From the NCBI GenBank assembly GCA_036852015.1, contig JAANDG010000257.1:1-64000 (forward strand): a stretch of DNA of 64,000 nt. The letters are read 5' to 3'. Position 1 is the stretch's first letter, and every line of letters starts with the position of its first letter. The position numbers and the translations under genes are program-made. This DNA is from Pelodera strongyloides. Its lineage: Eukaryota; Nematoda; Chromadorea; Rhabditida; Rhabditidae. Shown here one piece after another: positions 54,553 to 63,723 of this stretch. The notes under the pieces are model-generated. The model was not told the DNA's origin. It saw only the letters and a list, made by a program, of their open reading frames with translations, and did not search any database.

Positions 54553-55295
54553 CTTTATGGAAAATCAAACGTTTAGGGAATGAATAGTTAAAGCGAAATA
54601 CCGGCCGGTTTTGTAACACATCGAGTGCACCAGCATTCTTATGTAGCTTATGCAAACGAACATAAATTAGAACAAAAAATCGAGCTAAAGTTGAGCAACT
54701 TAGGATTGCGTAATAATTCAGTTGTAAACGATACGTTTCAAAAACCGGCGAGTATTTCGCTTTAAAAGCACCTGAACCAGCTTCTTGTCGATATTGACGG
54801 CGATGTTAACCTGAGCTATACCATAGCCAAGTGAACCGTCGACGCTTATTCTGGAAATGAGTGAATTAAGATTTAACCAGACAGAGTACGAGTATCTCTC
54901 ATGACGTGATACATACAAATATAACCAATCATCAAGTGCACACCTTATCCTGAGGCGTAAATCGTAAGTTAATGCACAACAAAAAAAACAGTGAGTCTGC
55001 GAGCGGCAGCGAATCCAATTTCACGCCTGGCGTATCTCTTGCGCACCTATGGCGCGCACCAGGCGCGCCTTCCGAAACAATGACCCTTGTGTGCGCCAGT
55101 CTTTCGCCGCGCAACTTACGTCTTAAACGAAGTCCAACCATCCACAGTTTGTACACAAGTGTCTGGTGTCATGGCCATTTGTTGGAACAATAGGGCGAAT
55201 ATCTCCCTCCCTTTGGTGTCATCGTAATCAGCAGAAGTGAACTGGGCCCTAGCTACCGTATACAGTAGTAACAGGAGGACCCAAGTGATTATCAT
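51369..55295 (-). CDS. Secreted class-3 lipase homologue, catalytically inactive (306 residues)
   Basis: Nine exons on the minus strand with consistent phases: 55120-55295, 54772-54850, 54294-54359, 53605-53662, 53169-53272, 52404-52529, 51944-52108, 51686-51752, 51369-51448. Signal peptide MIITWVLLLLYTVARA. The fold is that of nematode Lipase_3 (alpha/beta hydrolase) proteins: VGFRGAKDYITF, then the nucleophile elbow, FGSPRCGD (family FGxPRVGN) and a Cys-rich C-terminus. The elbow reads TGHEMGG where active members have GHSLGG, so the serine is replaced by glutamate. No Asp is evident in the following YRIVNGYTISAQNP segment (family RVVxxxDIVPxxP), and the usual C-terminal His motif is not seen. 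It is therefore predicted to be a secreted pseudoenzyme, perhaps lipid-binding. Candidate polyadenylation signal on the minus strand at 51287-51292. Confidence 0.9.
51488..51645. repeat. (CT)n microsatellite in lipase-like gene intron
   Basis: CT-rich tracts with a duplicated CTGATTCTACCCGG(C/T)CATTCA unit, between the last two exons. Confidence 0.93.
52155..52396. repeat. (TCTCGTCTCTCTCTAACTTTC)-type satellite in lipase-like gene intron
   Basis: Several copies of a CT-rich unit marked by CTCGTCTC and TAACTTTC steps. It reaches to within about ten bases of the exon at 52404, i.e. right after its minus-strand donor. Confidence 0.93.
53325..53460. repeat. TGGTCACCA-type motif cluster in lipase-like gene intron
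   Basis: Contains TGGTCACCACATGGTCACCA and TTCGGTGACAACCATTTTGA, related to the cluster at 43584. Confidence 0.72.
53681..53840. mobile_element. MITE, family A, right end truncated
   Basis: Left TTAAAGTGAACTAACGGCCG; the right side stops after GATGCGTTTCAAAAAC. Lies about 20 bases from the acceptor of the exon at 53605-53662. Confidence 0.78.
53961..54127. mobile_element. TTAA-flanked snap-back element, family C (copy 2)
   Basis: Left TTAAAGCGAAATGCTAGCC, right GGCTAGCATTTCGCTTTAA, with long near-perfect arms meeting at CGTCCACGGCGATCG. In a lipase-like gene intron. Confidence 0.93.
54380..54445. repeat. (CT)n microsatellite
   Basis: CT-rich tract about 20 bases upstream (gene sense) of the exon at 54294-54359. 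Confidence 0.9.
54495..54551. repeat. (AT)n microsatellite
   Basis: Nearly 60 bases of pure TA alternation, self-complementary, in a lipase-like gene intron. Confidence 0.96.
54590..54765. mobile_element. TTAA-flanked MITE, family A, abutting a splice donor
   Basis: Left TTAAAGCGAAATACCGGCC, right CCGGCGAGTATTTCGCTTTAA. Its right TTAA lies six bases from exon 54772-54850, so the minus-strand donor reads GTGCTT and then the element. Confidence 0.9.
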
Positions 55296-55798
55296 CTGAA
55301 CGTAATACTGTATACCGTTATTGATTATTTGATGACGTAGTGCATAGTCAACTAAGCCAAAGCGGTAAAACAGCCGGTTTTGGGGTCGATTTTTAATAAT
55401 AATTTTAAACACCAATTATTATACAGCTTTAAAATTGCGAGCGATGAAGACACTTGGGCAGCAGAGTGTGATGGTTATGCAACATAATATAGGATAAAAA
55501 TAAACATTGACATTTGTTAAGTAAATGACAAACGGTCAATTGATCCCATATGTTGAGGTTTAAAAAGTTTGCAAAAGCGCGCGCACCTATTATGGAAGTC
55601 CGCGTACAGGAACGAACTTTAGGCACCGTGCATGCACGGTCTGAAGCCAATTATCGGTAAGCTGAACGTTGATTTGGTAAAAAAAGGAGGTTTAAAATAC
55701 AACATGTTAACAAAGTACCAAACTACATCAATTGTGTCAGTGCGAAAGGGAGAGAGAGAGAGGGGGGCTAGAAAGAGAGGTGTCATGCAGAGGATATA

Positions 55799-55831
<33 letters not shown>

Positions 55832-56059
55832 GAGAGAGAGAGGGTGGGAGAGGGAGAGAGACGGACCCAGTGGCGAGAAACTATTCCTTATAGAACAAAG
55901 CCAACATATTTCATAACCACGTTGTTGTGAAAAAGGGCTTTCTAATTGTAAGTGCACGCAACTACTTTATAGTTCACTCTCCTCGTATATCAGACGTAAA
56001 TTTTATGCACAGTAGTTCGTGCTTCTTTCCTCCTTAGTCTCCCCCTCTCTATATGTTCT

Positions 56060-56070
56060 CTCTATCTCTC

Positions 56071-56134
<64 letters not shown>

Positions 56135-56212
56135 ATTTCTGAATCTCTCCTCTCTCCCTCTCTCTCTCTCTCTTTCTGAATCTCTCTCTCTCTCTCTCTG
56201 CTCTCTCGTCCT
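56060..56212. repeat. (CT)n microsatellite
   Basis: About 150 bases of CT repeat with two TTTCTGAATCTC interruptions. Confidence 0.96.
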
Positions 56213-56719
56213 CTAACTCGTCCTCCTCCCTTCCCACCTCTTAGTTTCCCCTCACATTGCCATTTAAGCTGAACGTTTCTTGGACTTTTCGATTATTGTA
56301 AGCATTTAATCAAATATATAGAAAACGAGGAACCAATTTAGTGACGGTTCTATTTTCTCGTGGGCCAAACCATTTGGTGACCAGCTAGCTATCTTGTCCC
56401 TAACAAGTCTTCTCAAGATCCGTCGTCAACCGGTCACCACACGGTCACCAAATGGTCAGTTACCGGTCGCCAAATGTTATTTTCGTTGAAGACCATTTGG
56501 TGACGCTATAGACGGTTTTCTGTGGTGCGGCCAATTATTCCGTGTTCATGTGTCATATTTTCTTTCCTCTTTTGTGAATTTATTGGATTTCGTCTGGCCC
56601 CTGTTTGGTCTACTTTTGTCTTCCACGGGATCAAGTTACAAGGGAAATGGTTCGGAAATATCAGCACTTTTATTTAGATAGACTAAAAACATTTTAAATA
56701 TAAATAAATATATCTTTTA

Positions 56720-56860
56720 CGGTTCAAGAGCGTGCACCTTTATTCAAGGGTGGTACAATACCGTTTCAAAGTGAGATTTTCGCAGAGGTCCTGAGCATTA
56801 GGCGACCAGTTTCAGATGACAACTTGTTCGACGTCTTCGGGCGAGGGCCAGGAGGGAGGA
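56720..56860. repeat. Dispersed repeat (GTGCACCTTTATTCAAGGG type), plus copy
   Basis: Matches 38000-38155 in reverse complement; shares CGACGTCTTCGGGC with the fragment at 49168. Non-coding. Confidence 0.82.
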
Positions 56861-58092
56861 GCTGGGCTCGTTCCCTTTTTTGTGATCTGGGTCTAATATA
56901 CGTCTAATAAAACGTTTTATTTTATTTTTCTCGGAACGGATCGTTGGGTAAGACGCACGGTTCAAAAGCGCACCTCACTGACGAAACGCCACCATTGCGC
57001 GGCGCACATGATGCGGTGAGTAGACTGCGCGGCAGAAGCATGTCACGCGGTGGCGCACCTCTTGCGCGATACGCTTACTTGGATGATATGCGTCGAAAAA
57101 ACCAGCCGCGCACCTCGTCTAGTCACTGCCAAACCGCGCCAGAGTAATTAGGCACACTCAGTGATCCTCGTCATTATACCATACCGGACGTCGTCTAATT
57201 CGACTAAATCCTAATTACCATAATTGGCGCAGAGGTTCATGGCTTTCTTGCATGTCTTATCTTAAGAAAAGAGGAACGTTGAAAAATTGAAGGCAATTTT
57301 CTAGAGTTTGTGTTGCTGCATACTCGAAGAGGGGCCCATTGATGTTATTTATTTATTTTAAAGATTTTTTTTGTTTTTCATTTTAAAAATACCGTAAGAA
57401 CGCACTGTCACTGGAAACGCAGCACTTGCCAGAGCACAGAAAAATTGTTTCCGGAGTTTATATTTCCACCTATCATTTGGAAACAAAGTAGTGACCATTT
57501 GGTCTGCAACCGGTCACCAAATGGTTTTTTCGGTGAAAACCATTTGGTGATCGTCTGCAGACGTTTGGCCTGAGCGACTAGTCTGTTCTCCAGTGCGCGT
57601 CTGTGTCTTTTTTCGCACAAAGTGGAACTGTGTCCAGTAAACGTTCCACAAACCATTTGTCATACCGCTTTAAAATGAGGAAGTATATATCCTCCGTAAC
57701 TTAATCGTAGTACCGTAATTGTGCCCGTTATTCGCCGACGGCTTGCCTTTTGAATGGGTCTCAATGGTAATTATATTCAGAAGTCCATTTAATGGAATTT
57801 ATCGGCATTGCTCTCTATGTCTTCTCTCTGTCTTATCTCTTTCCATTGCTCTCCCCCTCTCTCTGTTTCTCCCTCTCCTTCTCCTTCTCTCTCGCTCTCA
57901 CTCTCTCTCTATTTCTCTCCCTCTCTCTCTCTCTCTCCCTGTCAATTCCATTTCTCTCATTCTCCCTATTTACTCATTGAAATTTAGTTAGAAAACTAAT
58001 TTCGACAAGTGTATTCTACGTATGGGACTACTTGATAAAGTTATAGATTGAAGCTACTCAAGTTTTTTTCTTCAAGAAATAATCTAGCAGTT

Positions 58093-58206
58093 AATGCGAT
58101 ATAACACCCGGTTTTGAAAGTGTTTTTAATTAACTGCTCGATAGAGCGTGATTCTACTTCTTACGTCCAAAGTACGTTTCAAGAACCGGTTGTTACTTCG
58201 CTTTAA
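58093..58206. mobile_element. MITE, family B, short copy
   Basis: Left TTAATGCGATATAACACCCG, right AAGAACCGGTTGTTACTTCGCTTTAA. Confidence 0.75.
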
Positions 58207-58497
58207 TTTTTTGTTGGAAGGCCATCAGAAGATCAGCACTTACGTTTCCGCATATGCATATATATTTTTTATTTTTTATTTTTTATTAATGGCAAGACGG
58301 TCTGTGAATTGTGAAGTCTGAAGTTTGTTACTTGATGTATGTTATTTTATGCAAAAGTATCGTATGTCCCATTCTGCGTAACGGCTAAAAGAAAACGAAA
58401 ACGAACATTTATTTTCGTTCACTCTTATAACCAGTAGGAACGCACAACACACAACAGAACTTCATTTTTTTAAGTTAATTCCTTGTGGGTATACTGA

Positions 58498-58683
58498 TTA
58501 AAGCGATATAACGACCGGTTTGCGAAGTGTGTGCCGGAAAACTTCATACCCATATATGCAATATGCTGTATGCAAATTGATGTAGTTAGGCTGAAAAATA
58601 GCGCAGTATCGCGCAGGTATTTACCTACACGGGAATACAGCGTCCAGCAAACATTTCAAAACCGGCTGTTATACCGCCTTAAT
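58498..58683. mobile_element. TTAA-flanked MITE, family B
   Basis: Left TTAAAGCGATATAACGACCG, right TTTCAAAACCGGCTGTTATACCGCCTTAA. Confidence 0.83.
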
Positions 58684-58852
58684 GGTTATTCCGGAGGGTT
58701 GCTGGATGTTGTTCATTTTGTTGATGTACTCGTTTCTCATGTGCTAATATGTAAATATTTAATATTTAATAGTTAGTAAGTTGCGGAGATAAGTTATTAA
58801 TTGTTACAGGTTAAACATTGGATGTTTCAGGCATATTTATTGAGGTTCCATT

Positions 58853-61800
58853 ATGTCGCACGACGATCCCTGGCAGACATTGTTCATGTGTTTGTTCTAC
58901 ATAGTTGTGGGTAAGTGGTGCCAAAATGTTTAAAGCGATATAACAGCAGGTTTTTGAAACGTATTCAGGATAACTGCATTCCTATCCTATATGCTGTAGG
59001 CAAATTAGGATAAAAAATCGCGTGTTATCTCACAGCTCTGGTCTTCAACCGCGAACGCCCCTTCTTTTTGCCCCCCTACGCGGGGCCGGGGGCCCCTGCG
59101 CGGTTGGCTGGGGGTGCGCTGCGCGGTTGAGCTCCTCGAGGCACCGCGCACCCAGCCGCGTAGTTTGCATACTACGCGGCTGGGTGCGCCCCCCTCTGCG
59201 CGGTGCGCGGTTGACTACGCCCGCACTGGAAGCTGCGCGGCTGGCTACGCGTGCACTCCAATTTGCGCGGCTGGCAGAAGAGGCGCTGCGCACCCAGAAA
59301 CGTAGAGTTAGCTGCGTACACTACAACAACATGGGGGTTACGGCGTACGTTTCAAAAACCCCGGCTGTTACATCGCTTCAAATGAACTTCACATTTTACA
59401 TTATACTTGCGAGGGTGACTTCGTAGTATAGTATGTTGTTTAAAAATTCGTATTTTGTTGTTTTTAGTAAATTAAGACAACCGCTTCTGCCATTAGAATT
59501 GCATACGCAGAAATGTCCTATATGTGTGCGGTTTCGGCGCCATCCGCTTGCCGCACTCAAAAGTGTGGACGAAATGGTTGCAGCGCCACTAAGTTTGCGC
59601 AGCTGCGGTTCAATTGATTGCTTAATGACATAGCTTATTTGTTGATGTTCAGGTACTGCAGCAACTATCTGCAATTTAATCAACATCATCGTTTTCGGAT
59701 CTAAGAAGGGCTTGCGATTGAAGTTCATTTACTTCCTTTGTTTGGATATTGGGGGAGCGATTAATGGACTAAGCTATGTGCTGGTGGGCACCGGTCGCTT
59801 AATTCTATTGCTCAATTACCAATATAACACGCCGACTACCGTACACGACTGCTTCTTTACGGTATGATCTTTGAGCGAATTTAGTGCGGCACGTCTAGAT
59901 GATAAGGGGGCCACGAGCGCGCAGATCGGGAAATCTTTCCAGGAAAAGGCTCGCCCTCATTTGGCACACTACTGGCAATTCTGCCGCGCGCGCTCTTGGT
60001 AGTTTCCTCCGTATATTGGATTTTATCAGCGGTAGAAAATAAGACGTGGGGCAAGAAGTAGATGATGAACAGTGTAAGTGTGTAAGCTTCTCGAGGTACT
60101 TTTCGTTAGAAATACTGGGACGTCATGTTAAGTATAGGCTGCGCGCACATGTGTGCCATAAATGCGCCACAGGCGCATTGAGTGCCTTTTATTTAAAAGT
60201 TGGCCTTTCTAACCCTTGCACCTTTCAGAAGTACTGGGTCGTTATGCTAATTTTGGGCGGCGAGCTCCCGGCTTGTATGCTAATTTTGATTGGTTTGGAG
60301 CGAGGCGCCGCCGTCCTATTCCCAATGACATATCGAGTAATATGGAACACGACCTTCAAATCAATAACACTGGTGGCGGTCGCTCTTTTTGAAATGGTTA
60401 GTTTGTCCTTGAAATTAGCCGAGACATATGCTAATTGCTAATTGCGCGAATTCACGGACGTATATTGACCACACAAAAATAATGTATGGTGTATGGTGCA
60501 ATAGGCAATAAAGTTATTGGCTGAATAATATGTTTGCTATATTATATTTTGTCACAATTTCCGTTGCACCGCTACTGCGCTCTTCCCGCTTTTCGCTAAA
60601 GCGCGGCGAAAATATGGCGAACATATGGCGTAACTGTTGAAGTGCATCTTTTTTTTCGCGCATCCTTTGCGCCCGCAACCATTGGCGCGCAATGGCCACG
60701 CAGTGGCGGACTCGTTTGCGCAGTTACTTCGCGAACGTTTCGCGCTAGTTGACTTACAATTTCTCCTTTTATTTCAGGGTTCAGTAACACTCGCTGGTTT
60801 CTCCGCCTATGAGAATCAGCTTATTTATGACACACAACAATGTTCGATATCTAGTTCAACCGCACAGGTACTAAAAAATATTAAAGCGAAATGCTAGCCT
60901 CTTTGGAAAATTTGCATACGATAAACAAATCCTATGTATCCTATGCTAATTTTGTACGATAGCCATGGACGATCGCGCAAAATTAGCATAGGATACATAG
61001 GATTTACTTATCATATGCAATTTTCCAAAGGAGCTGGCATTTCGCTTTAAAGCGAAATAGCGGCCGGTTTTTAAAACACATCGTGGACAACTGCATTCCT
61101 TTGGAGTAGATTTGTATTCTAAATTATGCTCATTTGCACATAATGCATAAAAATGCAAGTGTCCGATGAGTTTCAAAAATTTTATTTTACTCCCTTTAAA
61201 TTTGTATTCCCTTTAAAATTTTTATTAGTTAGTTTTACAGTTTTGCGCTTTCAAAAACATAAGAATATGGTTCGATGTTTTCAACTACGCTCCAAAATAT
61301 CACAGACATTTCCAATGGGTTTTGTTCTACTTGGACATAGAAAATGCAAACTTCGCCCGGAGGAATCGAACTTTTGACCTTTAGCGTGCGAGGCAGAGCC
61401 TCTATACACTAGGCCACCCTGTCCAAAACAGCAAACTGCACGATTCAGGCTTTCTCCATCTTTCACTTTGGTTTTGTGGTATTTGCATACGGTATGACGC
61501 ACTTGGGTCTGTGTATGGTCTACTTTACAAGGAGAGGGCAGACGTTGGTTCGTTATATTTATAACTCTCAGCACAGAAAAACGGAATAATTGTCCAAACC
61601 ACAGAAAAGCCGTATGTAGCCGGCTCACCTAATAGTTTCACGGAAAAAAATTGGTTACCTGTCACTGACCATTTGGTGACCATGTGCTCACGGTTATTCT
61701 TAAAATTTGGTCAGTGCATTATCACCAAGTGGTCCCCAAATGGTTTGGTACACGAAAAAAATGGGAACCGTCGCCAAATGGGTTCCTCGATTTCCTATGA

Positions 61801-62586
61801 ACAATAATGTAAAATTATGTAAAATTGAAAATATTTAGACAACTAATAAATTAGAGCGGACACAAATAAAAAAAGGTTTGTTTTGGGTGCTAGGTCTTCA
61901 AACAAGCAAAGTAAAGCATCAACTTTGCCCGTAAGTTCAGCAAACCCAATTTCGTGCGTATGCGACATACGTAAAGTTCCAGGTAATTGACTGTAATTGC
62001 CGCATTGCAACGAACCGAATTGCTAATGATGATCGTATGTATTATCAAGATATAATACATGCCATAATCAGTACAATTTCAGGGTGTCATAGAACAAAAG
62101 AAGATCGGAAAACTTTATCACCTACTGTGGATAACTGGTGCATCTGTCATTCTGGTGGCGCTACCCTGCATTATGATGATTGGCATTTCATACCAATTGG
62201 TGAATGTTACCGATGTTACCATGTCGCTTATATACAGTATACCAGGGTGAGTTTTGAATAATAGCTGAAATTTACCGGGATTAGTACTGTAGCGCTTCGT
62301 AGGCCGGGCTTATGAATATTCACAGTAATACTATGAACCATAGTCGATAATTGATCCCTTACACAAAAATAAACGGTAAGAATTGATCCTAAGCCTAAGC
62401 CTAAGCCTAAGCCTAAGCCTAAGCCACGCCCCTCTCCTATCCTTGCAGTAAGAATTAAATAGAATCTTCCTACATTACAGTATGCTATCCGCGGCAATGC
62501 TACTCCTCAACTACAAATTTCGTGCCGAGTTTCGAGCCCAATTACATCGAGTGCTGAACCGACCTGTTGGTAGGGTAAATTGTTAA
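58853..62586 (+). CDS. Seven-transmembrane chemoreceptor-like protein (nematode serpentine type)
   Basis: Exons: 58853-58910, 59653-59861, about 59918-60031 (ends uncertain), 60229-60396, 60778-60867, 62083-62246, 62481-62586. Hydrophobic helices occur in order: WQTLFMCLFYIVV with TAATICNLINIIVFG (TM1), FIYFLCLDIGGAINGLSYVL (TM2), GTLLAILPRALLVVSSVYW (TM3), YWVVMLILGGELPACMLILIG, then ERGAAVLFPMTYRVIW, a form of the ER...P..YR signature of nematode chemoreceptors, ITLVAVALFEM, a loop exon, ILVALPCIMMIGISYQL, and MLSAAMLLLNYKFR at the C-terminus. The third exon is clearly hydrophobic coding sequence. Its strong CCAG acceptor (59942) and GTAGAT donor (60058) give the wrong phase on both sides; a CACGAG acceptor at 59917 and GTAGAA donor at 60032 restore the frame. 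The ATG lies about 22 bases after a TTTCAG acceptor. A frameshifted pseudogene is the alternative. Confidence 0.83.
58931..59383. mobile_element. MITE, family B, carrying a GC-rich insert
   Basis: Left TTAAAGCGATATAACAGCAG, right CAAAAACCCCGGCTGTTACA then TCGCTTCAA. Between the usual sub-terminal blocks lie about 280 bases of very GC-rich DNA (59036-59315), including a palindrome of about 44 bases centred near 59169 and repeated GCGCGG(C/T)TGGC units. In the first intron of the chemoreceptor-like gene. Confidence 0.8.
60882..61050. mobile_element. TTAA-flanked snap-back element, family C (copy 3)
   Basis: Left TTAAAGCGAAATGCTAGCC, right GGAGCTGGCATTTCGCTTTAA. It starts 15 bases after the donor of the exon ending at 60867. 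Its right TTAA is shared with the next element. Confidence 0.93.
61047..61180. mobile_element. MITE, family A, right end truncated
   Basis: Left TTAAAGCGAAATAGCGGCCG directly continues from the family C element. It keeps AACACATCGTGGACAACTGC and GATGAGTTTCAAAAAT, then loses the terminus. Confidence 0.82.
61350..61425 (-). pseudogene. Degenerate tRNA-like sequence in the chemoreceptor intron
   Basis: On the minus strand it has an A-box-like GTGGCCTAGTGTATAG and a B-box AGTTCGATTCC at tRNA spacing. The expected T-stem partner of CCTCC is AAAAG, so the stem is broken: a tRNA pseudogene or tRNA-derived repeat. Confidence 0.6.
61655..61790. repeat. TGGTCACCA-type motif cluster
   Basis: Contains CACTGACCATTTGGTGACCA and TCACCAAGTGGTCCCCAAAT, related to the clusters at 43584, 53325 and 56360. 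In the chemoreceptor-like gene intron. Confidence 0.72.
62388..62425. repeat. Interstitial telomere-type array (TTAGGC)6
   Basis: Just over six perfect CCTAAG hexamers on the plus strand (TTAGGC on minus), same orientation as the array at 38925. In the last chemoreceptor intron, 55 bases before the acceptor at 62480. Confidence 0.95.
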
Positions 62587-62845
62587 TTATCGATTTATTT
62601 CGTCGAATTATTGATTTCTGTCTGAATTATCGATTTTCGATTTTTTTTGTATATTTAAGATAAACAAAATAAGATAAGCGGCTGGTTAAACGTTAAAGCG
62701 TGTAGCATGCGCTTTACTAACAATAAGTGTAAGCTGGATAAGTTATATGCACATTGTTCCTCGTTCGCATAAAGTGCTTCTACATGGGATGGGAATGCAG
62801 ATGAGCTTCGTACCCACGTATCCCACCACTTTACAAAGTTAAATA

Positions 62846-63325
62846 TTTAAAGGGATGGGTTCACTACAAAATCACCTTGTTTTTATGCTTTACTTTGATT
62901 GTACAAAGGAAAACTTAAACAAAGACCATAAAAAATATTCCTTGAATTATTCCCTAGGGAAGATATTAGGTAAAAAAAGATGAGTATTGATCTTTTTCCG
63001 ATAAAGTTGTACTGCAAGATAAACTAAGAAGCTAAGATATATGGCTAAACAACTGTTTTGATCAAAATAAACTGTAGTCTCATCGTTTATTTCAATAAAA
63101 CAATGAAAAAACAGTGTGTTTCAGCCATATTTCTTAGCTTCCTTGGTTTATCTTGCAGTACAACTTTATCGGAAAAAAATCAATACTCACCTTTTTTACC
63201 TAATATCTGCCCTAGGGAATAATTCAAGGAATATTTTTTATGCTCTTTGTTTAAGTTTTCCTTTGTACAATCAAAGTAAAGCATAAAAACAAGGTGATTT
63301 TGTAGTGAACCCATCCCTTTAAAAA
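62846..63325. mobile_element. Long TTAA-flanked hairpin element, family G
   Basis: About 475 bases. Left TTAAAGGGATGGGTTCACTA, right TAGTGAACCCATCCCTTTAA. Arms of about 210 bases are nearly fully complementary around a loop near 63060-63100. Its termini resemble family F (33443), but the interior is different. Confidence 0.93.
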
Positions 63326-63454
63326 AATGCTCCCATTCAGTTGGCCCAACGGGAACTACAGTTTCCACGTCGGACGATTTACACCAATCGTGACGTAGGA
63401 AAAGTGAAACAAGGCCAGCCACCGCGTGTCCTTCCGACAATGTTGATCACTTAC

Positions 63455-63525
63455 CAGACGACGTAAACCGTCACGTAAATGTACGACACTCGGTTATACA
63501 CGTGGCGTATCGGGATGACAATCAT
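63455..63525 (-). CDS. Possible membrane-segment exon of an unidentified minus-strand gene
   Basis: On the minus strand a frame beginning MIVIPIRHVYNR continues as a hydrophobic stretch (VSYIYVTVYVV) to a consensus GTAAGT donor at 63454. This is the look of part of a seven-transmembrane receptor, but no partner exon was found. It could be chance. Confidence 0.25.
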
Positions 63526-63551
63526 ACAGGTATTGTTGTTTTGAGCCCTCG

Positions 63552-63723
63552 TTTAAAGCAGCACAACATCCGGTTTTTGGAATGTATTTCGGACTATTTA
63601 TTCCCAAGCAGTGCAAGTAAATAAATGCGCGATGCTGCGCGTTGTTTTATTCTAATTCGACATATGGGAATTCAGTTGGTGAAAAAATAAGTTTCAAAAA
63701 CCGGTCTTTCTATCGCTTTAAAT
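63552..63723. mobile_element. TTAA-flanked MITE, family B
   Basis: Left TTAAAGCAGCACAACATCCG, right TTTCAAAAACCGGTCTTTCT then ATCGCTTTAA. Confidence 0.82.

Larger units (their letters stand above)
55296..58852. other. Intergenic spacer between divergent lipase-like and chemoreceptor-like genes
   Basis: No gene recognised. It contains AT and GA microsatellites (55740-55862), a long CT tract (56035-56220), TGGTCACCA clusters (56360-56525, 57487-57555), the dispersed repeat at 56720-56860, GC-rich TGCGCC-type debris (56945-57140), a CT tract (57810-57960) and family B MITEs (58093-58206, 58498-58683). Confidence 0.6.

Noticed and set aside
59022..59426. GC-rich 134-residue frame
   Set aside because: It lies inside the family B element's GC-rich insert and is open on both strands. 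No domain is recognisable.
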